Assembly: GCF_020184175.1 (NCBI RefSeq)
Contig: NC_065530.1
Location: 73,509,260-73,573,259 of the forward strand
Reading direction: 5' to 3'
DNA from: Aphis gossypii
Lineage: Eukaryota > Arthropoda > Insecta > Hemiptera > Aphididae
DNA length: 64,000 nucleotides
In this document: positions 24,534 to 38,960 of the stretch, piece after piece
How the letters are laid out: each line of letters opens with the position of its first letter
How positions within the stretch are numbered: position 1 is the first letter of the stretch
Notes under the pieces: model-generated
The model's input: the letters and a program-made list of their open reading frames with translations, nothing else
Database searches by the model: none
What the model was told of the DNA's origin: nothing
Program-made: the position numbers and the translations under genes

Positions 24534-26961
24534 GTATTTTACAAAATCGAAAAGAATATTAGGTGTAAACAAATTTTAAATTAAAATCTATGTTTAAAAA
24601 AAGATTTGGAGAAGGCCGATGATTATATACGATGCCATTATAATACTTTATTTTTTTATTGTATCTCAGTTAAATCAAAATTATAATTTGTAATATATTT
24701 TACTTTGTAAATTATTTTTAATAGTTTGTGTATTTAATGAAGTGTTATTTAAGTTTTCATAATGAAATTATACATTTCTGACCTTTAAAAATGGGTTTGG
24801 TGTCAATATATATGCAGGGAATATTATGTTGTATTTTTATTGTATTGAATTTTAAAAGAAAAACTTATTCCATAAACTTTTCATTAACATAATTTTAGTT
24901 GGCAACACTCTTTTGGACTAGTGCCAATTCGGTAAGTTTTTTACTAAGGTAATTCTGTAACTTTTTAACATTATTTGGCTTCATTGTTATATTGTCAGTT
25001 ACAATTTAGAAATACTAGTATAAAATGTATAATCAATTAATACAATTTATTTGTTTTTTTCAAAAATATATAATAATTTGTTTTGAATAGATAATACTCG
25101 AATATTTTTTAAATATAAACCTCTATGTATAATTATTTATAATCAAAACTAAATAAATAATTAAATATTTTTTATATTATATAATATATAAATATTATAA
25201 TTTATTGTACCTATATTTAATTATCATTATTTTTATAGACAATAATTACTTTTATCAAATCTGTATTTAAATCTTTGATAATTAAATATTTATGAGTAAA
25301 ACTCGTAAGTAGTATGATGTTATATATTCTTTAAAATACACTATAGTTTAAGATAATATTATAGTAAAGTAATTACAAAATCAAGATAATTCATTTGATT
25401 GATTTAAAATTAAATCATTAAATAGATAATAATTGAATTGAATTTATAGGTAAACCTGAATATATTGTATGCGAATATTACAACTGGTTTTTTACTTATG
25501 TATTTAATTACAGGTATAAACTTTTCTTTTATTTGGTAATATACTTTGAAGTTTCCCTTATGATTTAGTACACGTCCTATTTGAATGATTATATTATACT
25601 TAAGCATATACTGAAATTTATTTTATAATTGATCCGATTGATGTGCTGTGAAACGCAACGAGGCATTTATATATCTATAATCACCTCAAGTTATGTTTGT
25701 AAGCACAGAGTCTATTTAAAGCTTTGATTTTCGCTCGAAACGATAAATTGAATGAATTTATATATTTCTTACAAATTAATCTTTTCAAATTCACTAAATT
25801 AATACGATAACTTATTATGAAGTACCTGTACCACTTACACTTGTTGAATTTCAATATAAACGTATTAATATTATGCATAATAATAAAATGTATGGATTAT
25901 AAGGGGATTTTTTCACTTATCAATATAGTTTTGAATTTCAAGTAGTGTATAGACATTTTAAAGTAATATTTAAAACTTACATTTATTTATTTTATCAACT
26001 ATAAAGTCACATGACTAAAATATTTTATAACCTTTAAGATTAGGCTACCAATATTATATTATTATCTAATCATTTCGTTGAAATAGTACATTGAATATAT
26101 ATTTATTCAAAACATCATATTAATAGATCTATTTTTATTCACATAAGTGACCGCTGTAAAGAGAGGTATCACTCTAATATCTCAAAGAACGACAATTTTT
26201 TTTAAAAATATTTCAATATTATTGTAAAAGTACATTACGTCGACTGTTAGCTAATGTTATAATATTATATTCAAATTTTCTGATGTATTTTAATGTACGT
26301 ATATTTATGTTAATAATATGCATCATGCGTTTTTATATAATTAATATTAATATTTATAATAATTAAATTTATATAAATCAAGAATAAGCAAACAGTTTTT
26401 ATTTGTAGAATAATAACACAAAAATATCAAAGATAAAAAAACAACAAATAATAAATCATGTTATACTAATTCATTTAAACTATGGATCAGCGTAGATCGT
26501 AATTTATAATATTGAATTATTTAATGGTATATTAAGTTAACCGAGTTCACATATAAAACATTACATTTTTTTCTAATATTAATTAATATTTATTTTAAAA
26601 TTCATTTTTTTATTACACAATCTATAAAATATTTCATCTTCAGTATATTGTGTATGATGAGAATTACCAATGAAGGCACTTAATTAATAATTATAAAATA
26701 AAATCTGATTTAACCAAAAACCCGACTAAAAGAAATTAAAATTTATTTCATATAATTTATTCAGTTGGTTATTTACTGAAATAAGCTTAATACTAGATTA
26801 TTTTTTAATTTAAATATATAAGATATTTACAAATCTATAATATACCATATTTATTTATAGTTATCGCTTAATTGATTGAAAAACAGATGAGTAACATTTG
26901 TTTCACGGATAATCTATTTGAGGGAGTTTTAGAGAACAAAAATAGCATATTATAAGAATTA
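24534..26961. other. AT-rich spacer
   Basis: No gene seen. Minus frames at 25410-25607 and 25681-25878 are 65 residues each, lysine/isoleucine/tyrosine-rich, with no domains; treated as noise. Confidence 0.5.
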
Positions 26962-27110
26962 TTTTAATCGGTCTCGTGGAAGCCCCACGATTAAAAACGG
27001 AATTGTTACTTGAAGGTTTTGGAGGAAATGGTCCTCGAAATTACTCCTGTCAGTAACACTATAAAAGTGTTACGGGCCGTAATTTGGCGAATAAAAGAAA
27101 CATTTTTTTT
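26962..27110 (+). ncRNA. Candidate structured RNA or palindromic element with nested hairpins
   Basis: Four pairings follow in order. TTTTAATCG (26962-26970) pairs with CGATTAAAA (26988-26996). GAGGA (27022-27026) pairs with TCCTC (27032-27036). AAATTAC (27038-27044) pairs with GTAATTT (27079-27085), and this encloses the perfect 8-bp hairpin GTAACACT-ATAAA-AGTGTTAC (27053-27073). TCG/CGA can extend the enclosing stem with a bulge. T8 at 27103-27110 would serve as a polymerase III stop. No clear A or B box was found and no RNA family is recognised. Folded transposon ends are an equal alternative. Confidence 0.3.
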
Positions 27111-30056
27111 AACAGATCTCATCAAAATTATTTCAACTGAATAATATACGTTATTTATAACCTATTTATTATATATCTATATATTGTTATACTAATCAAT
27201 TTCTACTTATATTGTTTCTATAGTTAATTAAATCTAAAAATCTTACATAATGGATACTTTTATATTATTGAAAAATAAAGGGAGAACAAATATTTAAATT
27301 TACTTCTATTAATGCTTAAATTTTTGAATAATGTTATATTTAATATTTCTGAAATTTATAATTGTTGGTAAATTATATTCTTTATTTTAGTTTTAGGTTT
27401 ATTATTTATTAAAGTTATGTATATATAGTCGTAAATTAACAATTACATTTAATATAATACGATTCTCGTAGATTATTATTTTAGTAAAGCTAAAATATAC
27501 ATGTTTTAAATTTAATAATAATTTTATTGATTTTAGTATTAAGCTAATCAGATATTTTTTTGGAAATTATGTAGTTAATTAATTCATATTAAGTTACATT
27601 TAGAGTAGATTCTTTAAGTTATTTCTTTATTTTTACATGATAGAATACACGATGTATAATAGTTACAATTTTAGTTTTATTAAACTTCGTTCAAGTTATT
27701 CAAATACTGTAAAATATAGTTTTGTTTAGTAAAATAAAAACCATAAAAAAATAAAACATGAAATGTTATTACTTTCACCACAGGTGTTACGTAATTGTTA
27801 TACCAGCAAATATATCGGAAAAAATATATGAATACCATAGGACGTTTCATTTTCAATTTTTCTTTATATGTTATGTATAAGTACATGTCATACTTTCTAG
27901 AAAATATTCCAATAATTATTATATTTGATAAAAGTGTATTTTTTGTCATAGATTAACTGTGTACCAAAAAAATAAATACTTACCATCTTTTTAGATATTT
28001 TATAGTCAATACTATTACAATGATAACTATAATTCTACTATAATAGATGATGTTTGAACTAAATTATTCTTAAATACATTTACAATAATTTAAAATACGT
28101 ATTATTTGAAATTCCATTATTTTTAAGGAAATGTTTGTATAATTTAAATACAGTAATACAGAATAGCATGATAAATATTTATCATAATTATATATATATA
28201 TAAAATTTGCATATATATATGTATAAGAAATTACACTGATGTTATATAAATACACTGATTTTTATAAATTTATTTTCATTTTATTTTCGATTAGCTATTA
28301 GTATAATACGAGTAAAAAAAAATTCTACTGCCCAATGTCCACTTGATTGTCACTAATTACAGATATTAACATTCGTTTGATATCAAACTAAATGTTTACA
28401 TTTTGAAGGACATTTGTGTAACCTACAAAGCACATCATAATTAATTACAGAAAAAATAACAGTTAAATGTTACGAACTTGGGATTTTACATCAATTTACA
28501 TAAAATGTAGCTCTATAAGTTTCAATTAAATTAATTCTAATGTTCCAGTAAAGTGGACTTGAAAAGTTTACACAATTCAGCTGTATATTTACATTTTTAA
28601 CTACAAAAGAATTATTTTATAATTACAATATTTCTTTATAAAGACTCTACTATTCACAATTTATAAATTATAATTTACAATAAAATAAATCCTATTTGCA
28701 TAATATCATTCTATAAATTATTCGAATTCTAAATAATTCTTAATTCGCAAATCAATTAATCTAATTAAAATAAATCTCAAAAAAAAATATAACACGGAAT
28801 TATAGTTTAATTTTTATTAACAAACTGAAACTTGTTGAACTGTAAAATAGAAATTTATATATTTATTTAAAGAAATAACTAACGTTTTACCTATTTTTCT
28901 AAATTTAAACTACGTTTAAGTGTCGTATGAAACGTTCCTTGAATAATTAATGCGATATAAATTTAAACCAAAGATTTGATCACTTATTACATCCCTAATT
29001 TCTTTTTTAACCTAATAATATACACTGAGAAATCTATAAAATTATACAAAGATAAGTATTGAAAATGTGTTATTTAATAACTGTTAAAAATTTCAAAGTA
29101 TAATTATATTCATAAATTCAATATTGCTATTATATAATATTTGTTAATACAAAAATAAGTTGATTTTTTTTAATAATTATTCAAATATAATATAGTAAAT
29201 ACATTACAATTGCAATTACTCTGAAATACTTAACTTGATAATTTATTTCTTATTCTTTAAAAAATATATATATTTTTTTTAAAGTAAAATCATACAGCTC
29301 TTTACTAGCAATAAAGAAAATGGGGTCAGTTTTAAGTTTTAATAACCTCGTGGGATATAGGGCAACCGTCATTAACATATTACATCGCGTGGAACTTAGT
29401 TGATTAAAATAAATTGATATTGTAAAACAAATTGAAGACATTAAGGTCTAATTAAAAGTAGAGAGTAAAATGTAAATTATATCCCTAATAATTACCTCAA
29501 CTTTTCATCAGCACCGGATAAATGTCTCATCAAATTAAAATGCTTTGTACCGAGTACTTATTTTTTTCTGAGAAAACTGAATCTTCTATCAGTAACATTT
29601 TAAAATAATATAATAGTTTTATTATTATTAAAAATGTTAATTTATATTAAAAAAACAAAAACAATTAATTGTGAATCATTTATTAAATTGTGAACTTATT
29701 AAATATAAAGTATTTTAGATCCACTTTAGAAAAATTTGCGATGGTACATAAATTATGTTTTAATTAAGCTTCCTTAACAAGTAACAGGATACCGTTAATT
29801 ATTTCATAATTAATAATTGCAAATATGAAATAATTAGTAAAAAGTCTAATAATAATTTAAAAATTGTATTTATGTTAACTTGGTTGAATAGATTGTTTAT
29901 ACAAAATTATAAACGTTAATTTTATAAAGAAAACGATTCATAATACGTTAATATGTGTACATTACAAATCACAATGTAACTTATAGTTGCGCATTATTTA
30001 ACAATTGTTTTGTATTTAATTGTACTTTATATTTAATATAATGTTGATACTACCTT

Positions 30057-30087
<31 letters not shown>

Positions 30088-33000
30088 TAATCCAGTAAGA
30101 TTTCACATTAAAAAAAAAAAATTAATAGTGTTATAGTGTTAATTAAATGTATCTTATTAAAATCATATTATAACTTTGATAATTAACTTTGACTATTTGA
30201 ATATTGAAACACAATTAATATATGCATGCAATATAATAAATTGAAATGATAATTTTACATTATAAAGTATAACATCTAAATACAAATATCGAATAAAATT
30301 AGATGAATAATATATTAAGAATATTACATTTTTCTGAGTTCAATAATATAATATGTTCTAAATTGTTATTTTATTTTTATATACAATATACGTATAATAT
30401 TAACAACATTCAATTTTAAAATATAGTATGTCACAGTAAGAGCTATCAAACAAAAATCGTCAATACATTTTTAAAAATCGTTATGTAGAAAATATTTTTC
30501 TAATATAAACTAACATTTTACCAAACTGTTACAATGAAACAAGTAACAGACACAAAACTATATTTGTGTGTTTTATACTCAGGGTTATCTAAGCAGTAAG
30601 AATTGTATAATATGATTATTCCATTAATAATATATTAGGTAACTATAACATCATGTTGTCAATCTTTTAAGAGCATATTAGCTGTGTACTTTTCTTACAC
30701 TATTATATCACTTAAGTTTGATGTCATTAGAATTATTGATCTCAGGCTTGGTCTTCTAATTTCTCATTGTATGATATCGCTGTAAATTATTCGCACGATT
30801 ACTTTGTAAACTATAACTAACGCCGTATTTAGCTATCCGTCAGGTAGTTTGGATTACAAGTAATATCGAACATTGATCTTTCGTGGTGACTGAATAATGA
30901 CACTTTGGCCCAGCAGGTACTTACTAAAAGTAATCATTGGGTGATGTTATGAAGCCAAGTTGTAAACTTTTGAATTTAAAGTCCTTATATTTTGTTTTCG
31001 ATGTACCTTATTTGATTAGTAGTATGGTATATTTCATAATACATATATATATATATATATTATCAAAAAAGTTATGAGAAAACCCAATAATATAAAATGA
31101 GTCGTTAATACTTGATCTAAACACTTAGGTATTTTACCTAATATGTTTACTAATTTATTAAAACTGTAATATTTGTAAATATTTATTCCACTCGTGTATA
31201 CAATTTCATGAACTTAAAAGAATAAAAATACAAACCAGAAACATGACTAGAATAATATGTTGATAAAATCAAATAAGCAAATAAATTAAATAGGTAAATA
31301 TAAATCCTTATACAAAAAGTGCAAGCAGAATTTCTATTAGGAAAATTTAGAAAAATAACATTGGTAACTTGTCTTTTGAAATTTGGATAATTTGTAATTG
31401 ATATTTGACTACCTAATATAAACATTTTGTTTACAAGAAGAGTATTGTATTTATATTTACTATTGAACCACAATTCAAAAAATTGAAAAAAAAACTTATT
31501 TTAATAACTTAATTGAGTTAGTATTAATGATTACCGTCTAGTATAGGTAATATATAATATTATATACCTAAATTGTAATACAAATAAATTTAATATATTG
31601 TTTTAATAAAAAAAAAATATTTTATTATAGCCCACAAATATTTATGTAAGCATCTAACCTAGATTTACTTTTTCGTATTATCCAAGTATGTGTATATATA
31701 ATTAATTCAATTTATTAAAATTTAGATTACTTTAAAAACGTAATACTTTAATAATATCTTCGTGTCTGGTAGAGTAATAAATTATAAAAAATTCTCCAAT
31801 CATAATATTAAGTCGTTTGTCATATAATACTTGTAGGTATTTCAATATATTATATAATGTATCTGTGCAATCGTTTACGTTTTTTAGTTTTATTTTCCTC
31901 AAAACTATCTTTTTTTAAATTTATTTTATAGCATAGAATAGTTTTTATAAAGTGATATTTTATTATAATTTTATTATTTTAATTAGAATCATAGAATAAT
32001 CCTAAATATTGAAAGTAAAAAATATTTATTCATAAATTGTAATTTATCGATTTACTCGCTTTCAATGTATTCACAGTTATTAATAAAAAGGTTGCATTTT
32101 AAGTAATGAAAAATAATAACGTTGGTATCTTTTGGAAGACAGCAAATTAATGATTTCATCACTGAACTTTTACTCATACACACAATTTTTTTCTCAGCGT
32201 TTTGCATATCATTTTGATTTAAATTCTTGGATAATTATCCAAATATATTTATATTTTAGAACGTTGGTGTTCTCTTAAATTATTATTTTCAATTTTACTT
32301 GCACTTCATACTCGACTTTATTATTTACATTATTCAATCATCATATTATGTTCATAATTGTTTAATGCTATAATTTAATTTTAACTTATATTTAATATAT
32401 TATATTAGTTCATATTTTTTTTCAGATAGGTAAAGAATACTAAATACATTTAAAGCAGAACAAAATTAAATTAAATATAATATAAGATTATGATTATTGT
32501 ATAAATATTCAATACAATTTGTACAAATTATATATTTAACCATAATTTTTCACTTTACAGTTTATAATTAATATTTTTATTATTTTCTTCTTTTTTTTTT
32601 TTTTAATATGACGCATTATTATATTATGTATTATTTAAATAAATAATTTCTTATTGGACATTTTTAATTCATTTTGTCTGTGTTAAGTAACACCAGAAAA
32701 ACATGAACTGAAATATATAACTAAATAACTATGACTATTTTAGCAACTTTGTTTACACACCAGTTGAATGAGAAGGTTTTTTTTTTTTTTTTAATGAGCG
32801 GTTCGTCAAATTTACAACCATCCGACTGAAAGTCAAACATGTAAAACCATTAAATGTTCTATTCAGAAAAATATATTTTAACGAGCTGGTAAATTGCATT
32901 TAAAAAAAATACTGAACGTCAGAATATCTTATAAAATGTATGGTGTTGTTAAGCAAACATTTGATTTGATAGTTTTTGTAAGTTTCTCTTGAAACAAAAA

Positions 33001-34468
33001 ATTCAGAAATGAAAAAAGAGACTTTGATCGTCTACTTGTCAACATTTTTTTTACCGATCACATTTTATAAATTTGTGTATAGTGTTTAATAACTCTTTAA
33101 GCCTTGAAATCATTGGAGTTTTTTAAATGTATCATTATCTGTAAAAATGCCATAAATAGAACAAACTAACAAGTTTATTTCATAATCTACTCAATTTAAT
33201 TTTGATACAAACCCATTCAAATGGAACATGCTGTTAATTTTATTAGTAATTAGTTGAGATTTCAAATAGAAGTTATTTACTGTGAAAATATGTGGGTTTG
33301 TTTAGTCAACAAAATCAACGGAGACACTCTAAAATGAGTTTTCTCAAACTAATCACAATGGAATTTTCAGAAAATCAATAATTGTTGAATAACAATTAAC
33401 ATTTAATCGTTTAGTTAATTATTATATATAATATATTTAGTTAAATGTAAGTTTATATCACACGTTTTATGTAACGTATTTTATTATAAACAATTACTTC
33501 TAGTTATAAATATTGAGTCAAGTACCAATGTAAATAAAAATTAAATATTTAATGCATTTAAAAAATTGACTTATTAACTATAGGTACATAATACAAGTAA
33601 ATATTCTGTTGTTAATTGATTTTTGTATGTATAATTCATAACCTTAAAAAATTCTGACCTTAATAATAATTGCCATTTACAAATTAATTCTTTAATTTTG
33701 ATTTTAATTATTTGTAAAAATACATAAAATAAACTAAATATATATTTTTCAATACATCTTTCTTATTCTTATTTTTAGAACTCAATAACAATAATGTAAT
33801 TTATACATTTTATAATGAACAAATAATTTATTTTTAGTTTTATAATAAAATAAATTATTGTATCAAAAAAAAAAAAAATAATAATAAATAAATAAATAAT
33901 ATTTCACACATATATTTTTGAATTCATACTAATAGCAAATATTGTATAATTTTTTTTAAAAATAATTCAATTTTCAATTAATTGTGGTTCGATAGAGAAT
34001 AAGAGAATTAAGTAATAAGAGACTATTACAAACTTTTCTTAAAGAACTTTATAAGTGAAAGTTAAATCTAAATATTCTCCAAGGACATTTTTTAGATTAA
34101 AAAACAATTTTCAAATAGATTTTGAAAGTGCAGACATGCACTGAATACTGTAGTGGTGATAAACTTGTGATTGAAGAGTTCAAGCAGAGCATAATTGGTT
34201 ACGTCATTTAAAAAAAAAATTGTTTTCCAAACTTTATAATAATGGCAATCATGTTTGAGATAATGGTTTTAGTTTTTATAGTATCTATTATTCGAAAAAC
34301 TCTAACTGTGTTGACTGTATCAATAAGACTATCATATATTTATAAAAAAAATATCAGTTATTATAAAGGTGTAATACTTTAGAATAAATTAAATGAGAAC
34401 ATTTGATCTGTATTAATTTTAAACTCATTAAACACCTATAACATAAAAAAATGCATTTTCAATTTTTT
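27111..34468. other. 7.3-kb AT-rich gene desert
   Basis: No supportable gene. Contains a (TA)12 run at 30064-30087, another TA run near 31041-31061, and T-rich runs near 32590 and 32778. Minus frames at 27680-27949, 28070-28255 and 31183-31473 are AT-driven. The frame at 29250-29441 contains a slightly more protein-like TVALYPTRLLKLKTDPIFF stretch but matches no family I know. Confidence 0.45.
30064..30087 (+). repeat. (TA)12 microsatellite
   Basis: Uninterrupted TA dinucleotides, followed by TAATCC. One of the longest pure TA runs in the window. Confidence 0.85.
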
Positions 34469-34870
34469 TGATTCTGAGAGGAGCAATGAATTTATTGAAT
34501 AAATTGACTGGATTTAAAATTTTTTTTTGGCAGGAAAAGTACTTCAATTTTCTACTTTGAGATAATTTTTGATAGTAAATTTGATTTAGTTGATACTTCT
34601 GGGAGACTTAAGTCCGGTATTTTTCAAATATATAAAGAAAAAAAATGTAAATATTGGAAATTTTAGTAGTAAATTAAATGAACTTTTTATAAACATTTAA
34701 AGTATCATATTTTTTTTCCATAAGACAATTAATTTATTGTGCTTTAATTCAAAAACGAATAATCATGGACATTTTAAATTTTCACAAAATATTTACCATA
34801 TTATTTTCAATTCGTGGTATATAATTTTCAAATATTTTGTTTGTTTTTAAAATATTTATATAGATAATCT
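34469..34870 (+). repeat. Interspersed repeat copy B (GATTYTGAG family)
   Basis: Begins GATTCTGAGAGGAGCAATGA and carries the same ordered blocks as the copy at 9478: TTTTTGATAGTAAATTTGAT with CTTCTGGGAGACTT, then AATTCAAAAACGAATAATC and TTTAAATTTTCACAAAAT. Base identity is only moderate, so both copies are old. No coding frame. Confidence 0.5.
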
Positions 34871-36579
34871 AAATTTTCACGGTACGTATATTCTAAGCTT
34901 TTATTTGGTTCCTACTTTATAGTCCAATATGTTATGATAATTTTATTATTTTTTTAATTTTGGTTTAAAGTAAATTAATTTGAAAAACCCGGAGGACTGT
35001 TGGTGTTAATTTAAATAATCTATCAATAGATAAAATTTAAGTCACATAATATACACAATACACATATAATTCTATATTATATAATGTTTTATGATATTTT
35101 TATATCATCATGTCTCACGGTTTTTTATTTTACTTCAAGATAAAGATTGAAATATGATAATAATATTCATAATTTAATGAATTTGTCATTTAAAGATTTT
35201 ATTTTTCTAAAGAAATATAAATTTCAAACGAATTTTTGTTAGTATATATATATATTTATTTTTTTTTACTCATAATATTGTCCGACTTAATAATGGTGAT
35301 AAAATAATTTTCGATAACAAGTTAAACAACTATCAACATAAATTGATCAGATGAAAATATAACTAATTTAAAGTTAATTAAAACTTTAGTAAAATTAAAA
35401 ATTAATAATTGACAATGACAATATTTTTATGACATTTTATTAACAAAAACTTCAAAAACATTTTTTTTATAATTTATAATTAAATATCTGTTAACAGGAT
35501 TCTTTGTATTGAAAAATATTATGATAAATATTATAGTATAAGCAAAAAACCATTTCGTGTGAACTGTTTAATCCAGAAAAATTTTGTTAAAAATACATAC
35601 TCGTTTATCTAACTCAACTTATTTATGTTTAACTCAATTTTCTTGTAGATCACATTAAAGATTCAAATGAACCTATAAAAAAATAATATATTTACTATGT
35701 TTCGAAACAGCTATAAATTGTTAAGTTTTATTTTTTTTAAATTAATGATTCATTTAAAAAATGTTTTATGTGTTTTAATACGTTGTGCTTTTAATAATAT
35801 TTTATTGCTCCGCTCATAATTAAATACAATACATTTTAAGCACCTTACATATTTTTGTACAACCAATATAGTATATATATATATGATTTATATTATAGCT
35901 AACAATTATTAAAGAAAATAATTACTTTTGATAAATATTTACTAAAAAAAGAATATTTTCACCTTATAATTATACACTACAATAGTATTAAAAATAAATG
36001 TATTTAATAAGATACTGTGTGAATTTTATAACAGCTGGATTTATTTATATTTTTATTTATTTGACTTACTTTAATATGAACAGTAATGGAACCCCAGAGT
36101 TAATAGAGTATTTAACTTTAAATTACACAACTTACTCTCTTGATTACCAACATAAATTACATTTTACAAACTATTTATTTTATGATTTACTTAACCACGT
36201 ATTTCGTTTGACACCATATTATACCATTATAGTTATCTGACTCAAGAAAATATTTACGGTTCCATATATAATATCGTATATTATCTAAAATATAAATCAA
36301 TTTTTAAGGTAACTTTTTTTGTTTCATTTTTTCAGAATATATCGAAATTATTGTTTATCTATTCGGCCGATAACCGTTGTTTATACGTTTAAATGTAAGC
36401 ATAGAGCAGATACAAATAATGTTAAATAACACGTATCAAAGTAACACCGATGATACTAGGTCTTTGTTTAAAATATATTTTTATCGATTACGTCACAAAA
36501 ATACGTAAACTATAATAGAAGATTATAATATTATAATAATCGATGTGAATAAAAATGGTGAGAAGTGACACACCCTTCA
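34871..36579. other. AT-rich spacer
   Basis: No gene seen. The 80-residue plus frame at 35998-36240 is rich in Y, F, I, L and N, has no start context or domains, and is probably random. Confidence 0.45.
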
Positions 36580-37290
36580 ATGCACGACGAGTCGTTCCGT
36601 CACCGTCTTTTTACTTATGCTATTGTCACCCACTGCTAGTGTTTATTAAAAGTCGTGCAGTGACACCGATGGGGAATATTAGAGTAGCGAGTGTATAGGG
36701 GTTGCATAGCGGTAAACAGTAAACGTCATCGCTGCTACCCTTTCACTCTCTCACTCTCAACCAACAAACCTCAAACACACAAATACACCTTCGTTGTCAT
36801 TACTTCAGTCGTCATCGGTTTTTGCGTATGCGCGTACGGTCGGTATTAGAATTGCACACGCACACATACGCACACACACAACTATGTATAAATAAGAGCA
36901 AGGAAATGATTGTGGTCGAGGTGTAATACAGTAGGTCGCTTTTACAAGATTAACCGGGAAAAGGATCGTGGGCGGTAGAGAATATATGGAGAATAATCCT
37001 TTCAGGCGCACAGGACCGCGGGGAAACCGTCGCCGCCGCCTCCCCAGGTTTTTGGCAACCTGACACGATTTCCACCATCCGCGTTTTATCCGATCTCGCT
37101 TTCGCGTCTCCACACAAACCTTGAAAGTCCTTTCTCACTCATCCCCTTACCACCCCTACACCCGCTTAAACAATGTACATGAACACTTGTATTTAATATA
37201 TATAAATACTTTTGTTTTTCTGCGTAACACCGTATGTTAAGAGCTCTGTTGTATGTGTACGGTGATAGCAGTGGCGCCGACAATGGTGGC
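36580..37290. promoter_or_regulatory. CpG- and GC-richer block, candidate promoter or first exon
   Basis: The longest GC-richer island away from the retroelement. It contains CACTCTCTCACTCTC (about 36745), a TTCAGTC initiator match near 36804, CA/CGCA repeats (36855-36880), TATAAATA at 36887-36894, and a CCGTCGCCGCCGCCTCCCCAG segment near 37027-37046. A plus-strand ATG at 36986 opens a 25-codon arginine-rich frame ending at 37063, with a weak possible donor (CAG/GTTTTT) inside. Minus frames (36805-37113, 36950-37138, 37086-37283) overlap here but look like by-products of GC content. Direction and gene identity are unknown; a first exon followed by a very long intron would fit. Confidence 0.3.
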
Positions 37291-38709
37291 AGTAAAGGTA
37301 GTTAATCAATATGTGGAAAAAATTAGCGCTCTGCACACTCCTGCTACAGTCTTAACTCCCTTTTGTTCATAACTAATAGCATTGGTACATATATCTTTAA
37401 AAATAATGGTAAAAAAATTAAGATAACATCTCTTTGGTAACAAAAAAATGATTGCTTAATAATCTGATGAAAAATACAAATCTTACAAACCTACTTAAGT
37501 TTTATTTACTCATAAAACCTATATAAATTAAACAATTAAAATGTACGTATAATTTTTATTTTTATTTTTTTATTTTCTGTATAAAATACATACAACTCTA
37601 TCATATATATATATATATTTTAATTTGTTTTGATGTTGAAAATAGTCACATCTCAGTTCGACCTATTTTATTTTAACTTCAAAAATTAATTTTTTATCTT
37701 TCCGTATAGTTTATAAGTACTTTTATTTTGCACCAATTGTATAATAAATTGGTTTACTATGATGTTTATTGTTTTTAGTTTAAATTGATAATTATTTGTA
37801 AGCAATTATTAGAAGAATACAAATATTGATCAAAATATTTCTATCTATCAATTTTTAATTGATTTTTTTTTTTTTTTTTGGTTCATTATAGAAGTCATTT
37901 TTTCGATATTTATAAAAGCTTTCCTAGTAGTAAAGAAACACTGTATACAAGTTTTAAAGAATTGAAATATTAAAATCAGTATTAAACAAACCTTATGCAA
38001 ACTTCTATCAGAACAATTTTTTCGAAGCCTTTGTATACAAATTAAGTGAATGTTAAACCTCTTAATAATAACGTGTATTATAATTTTATTATTTATAAAA
38101 TTTAATTAGTAGATTTATCATCAACACACATACGCACTTAATATTCATATTATATATACAGGATTATATTGGTCAATTATTCAATTAACTGTTTTATATT
38201 TATTTTGTCTCATAATGTTATTTCAACCAAATTTCAAAAAGATTTAATTTATTGTCTAGTAAGTTATCCAAACCATAATTTTAATTTTGGGAAAAATAAC
38301 CAGTATTTTAATTGCATTAAAAATGCACAAATAGTTATAATATATAATACATATATAAATTTATAATAGTTATAGTTATACGCATATAAATTATTTTCTA
38401 TATTTATTACACGTTTTATAATTTTATAGCAATGGCTATATTTGTACATAGATAATTTGAATAAAAAAAAAACAATTATTATGTTTTTTCGGTCGGTAAA
38501 TTATATTTGAAAATTAATTCAATATTTTTGTTTAAAATAAACTGTGTCTATACATATAAACATTTTTTTTTTTTTTATTGTGTCATATTACTCATATAAA
38601 TATGCGTATCTATTAATATTAGACATATTGAAATAAAATAAATATATGTATGGAAAATAATGATTTTATTATTTATTCAATTACAAAAATAATTATTATT
38701 TATACAATA
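37291..38709. other. AT-rich spacer
   Basis: No gene seen. It contains TA-rich sequence at about 37597-37620 and T-rich runs near 37861 and 38564. Overlapping frames at 38169-38366 (+) and 38264-38449 (-) are AT-driven. Confidence 0.45.
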
Positions 38710-38960
38710 CTTATTTCCCCAATCGTTAACGTTTAATGGCCATTTATAATATTAAGCAAATAGCAACTACGTGCCTAATTCTTCAAATGGTTACGAAGTT
38801 TTGAGGAGGGTATATTCCCATTGGAAAAGCCACTGTGCAAATATACCTGAACCTACGATCCCTGTGGTGTCGTATCAACAAAATCTGTTTAGCAGTTATT
38901 CACAGTAACATACTCGACGGTCGGAATACGAATAAGCTTTAGCACATATGGATAAATATA
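38710..38960. mobile_element. Possible degenerate transposon fragment
   Basis: Higher-complexity block containing CAAAATCTGTTTAGCAGTTA near 38879, similar to the CAAAATCGGTTCAGCNGTTT sequence commonly found in insect transposons, followed by TACTCGACGGTCGGAATACG. No coding frame. The similarity is from memory and weak. Confidence 0.2.

Noticed and set aside
26971..27050. tRNA-derived SINE or tRNA gene in the hairpin block
   Set aside because: GTCCTCGAAATTACTCC resembles a B box only loosely, no A box was found at proper distance, and the stems do not form a cloverleaf.
29250..29441. Minus-strand frame with a protein-like central stretch
   Set aside because: Only about 25 residues look coding-like, and both ends run into AT-driven composition; no family recognised.
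31183..31473. 96-residue minus-strand frame, among the longer ones outside the retroelement
   Set aside because: Composition is dominated by Y, F, N, I, S and K as expected from AT-rich DNA, with no signal peptide, domain or promoter signals.
36805..37283. Three overlapping minus-strand frames in the GC-richer island
   Set aside because: They overlap in different frames, contain no known domain, and are explained by low stop density in CpG-rich DNA.
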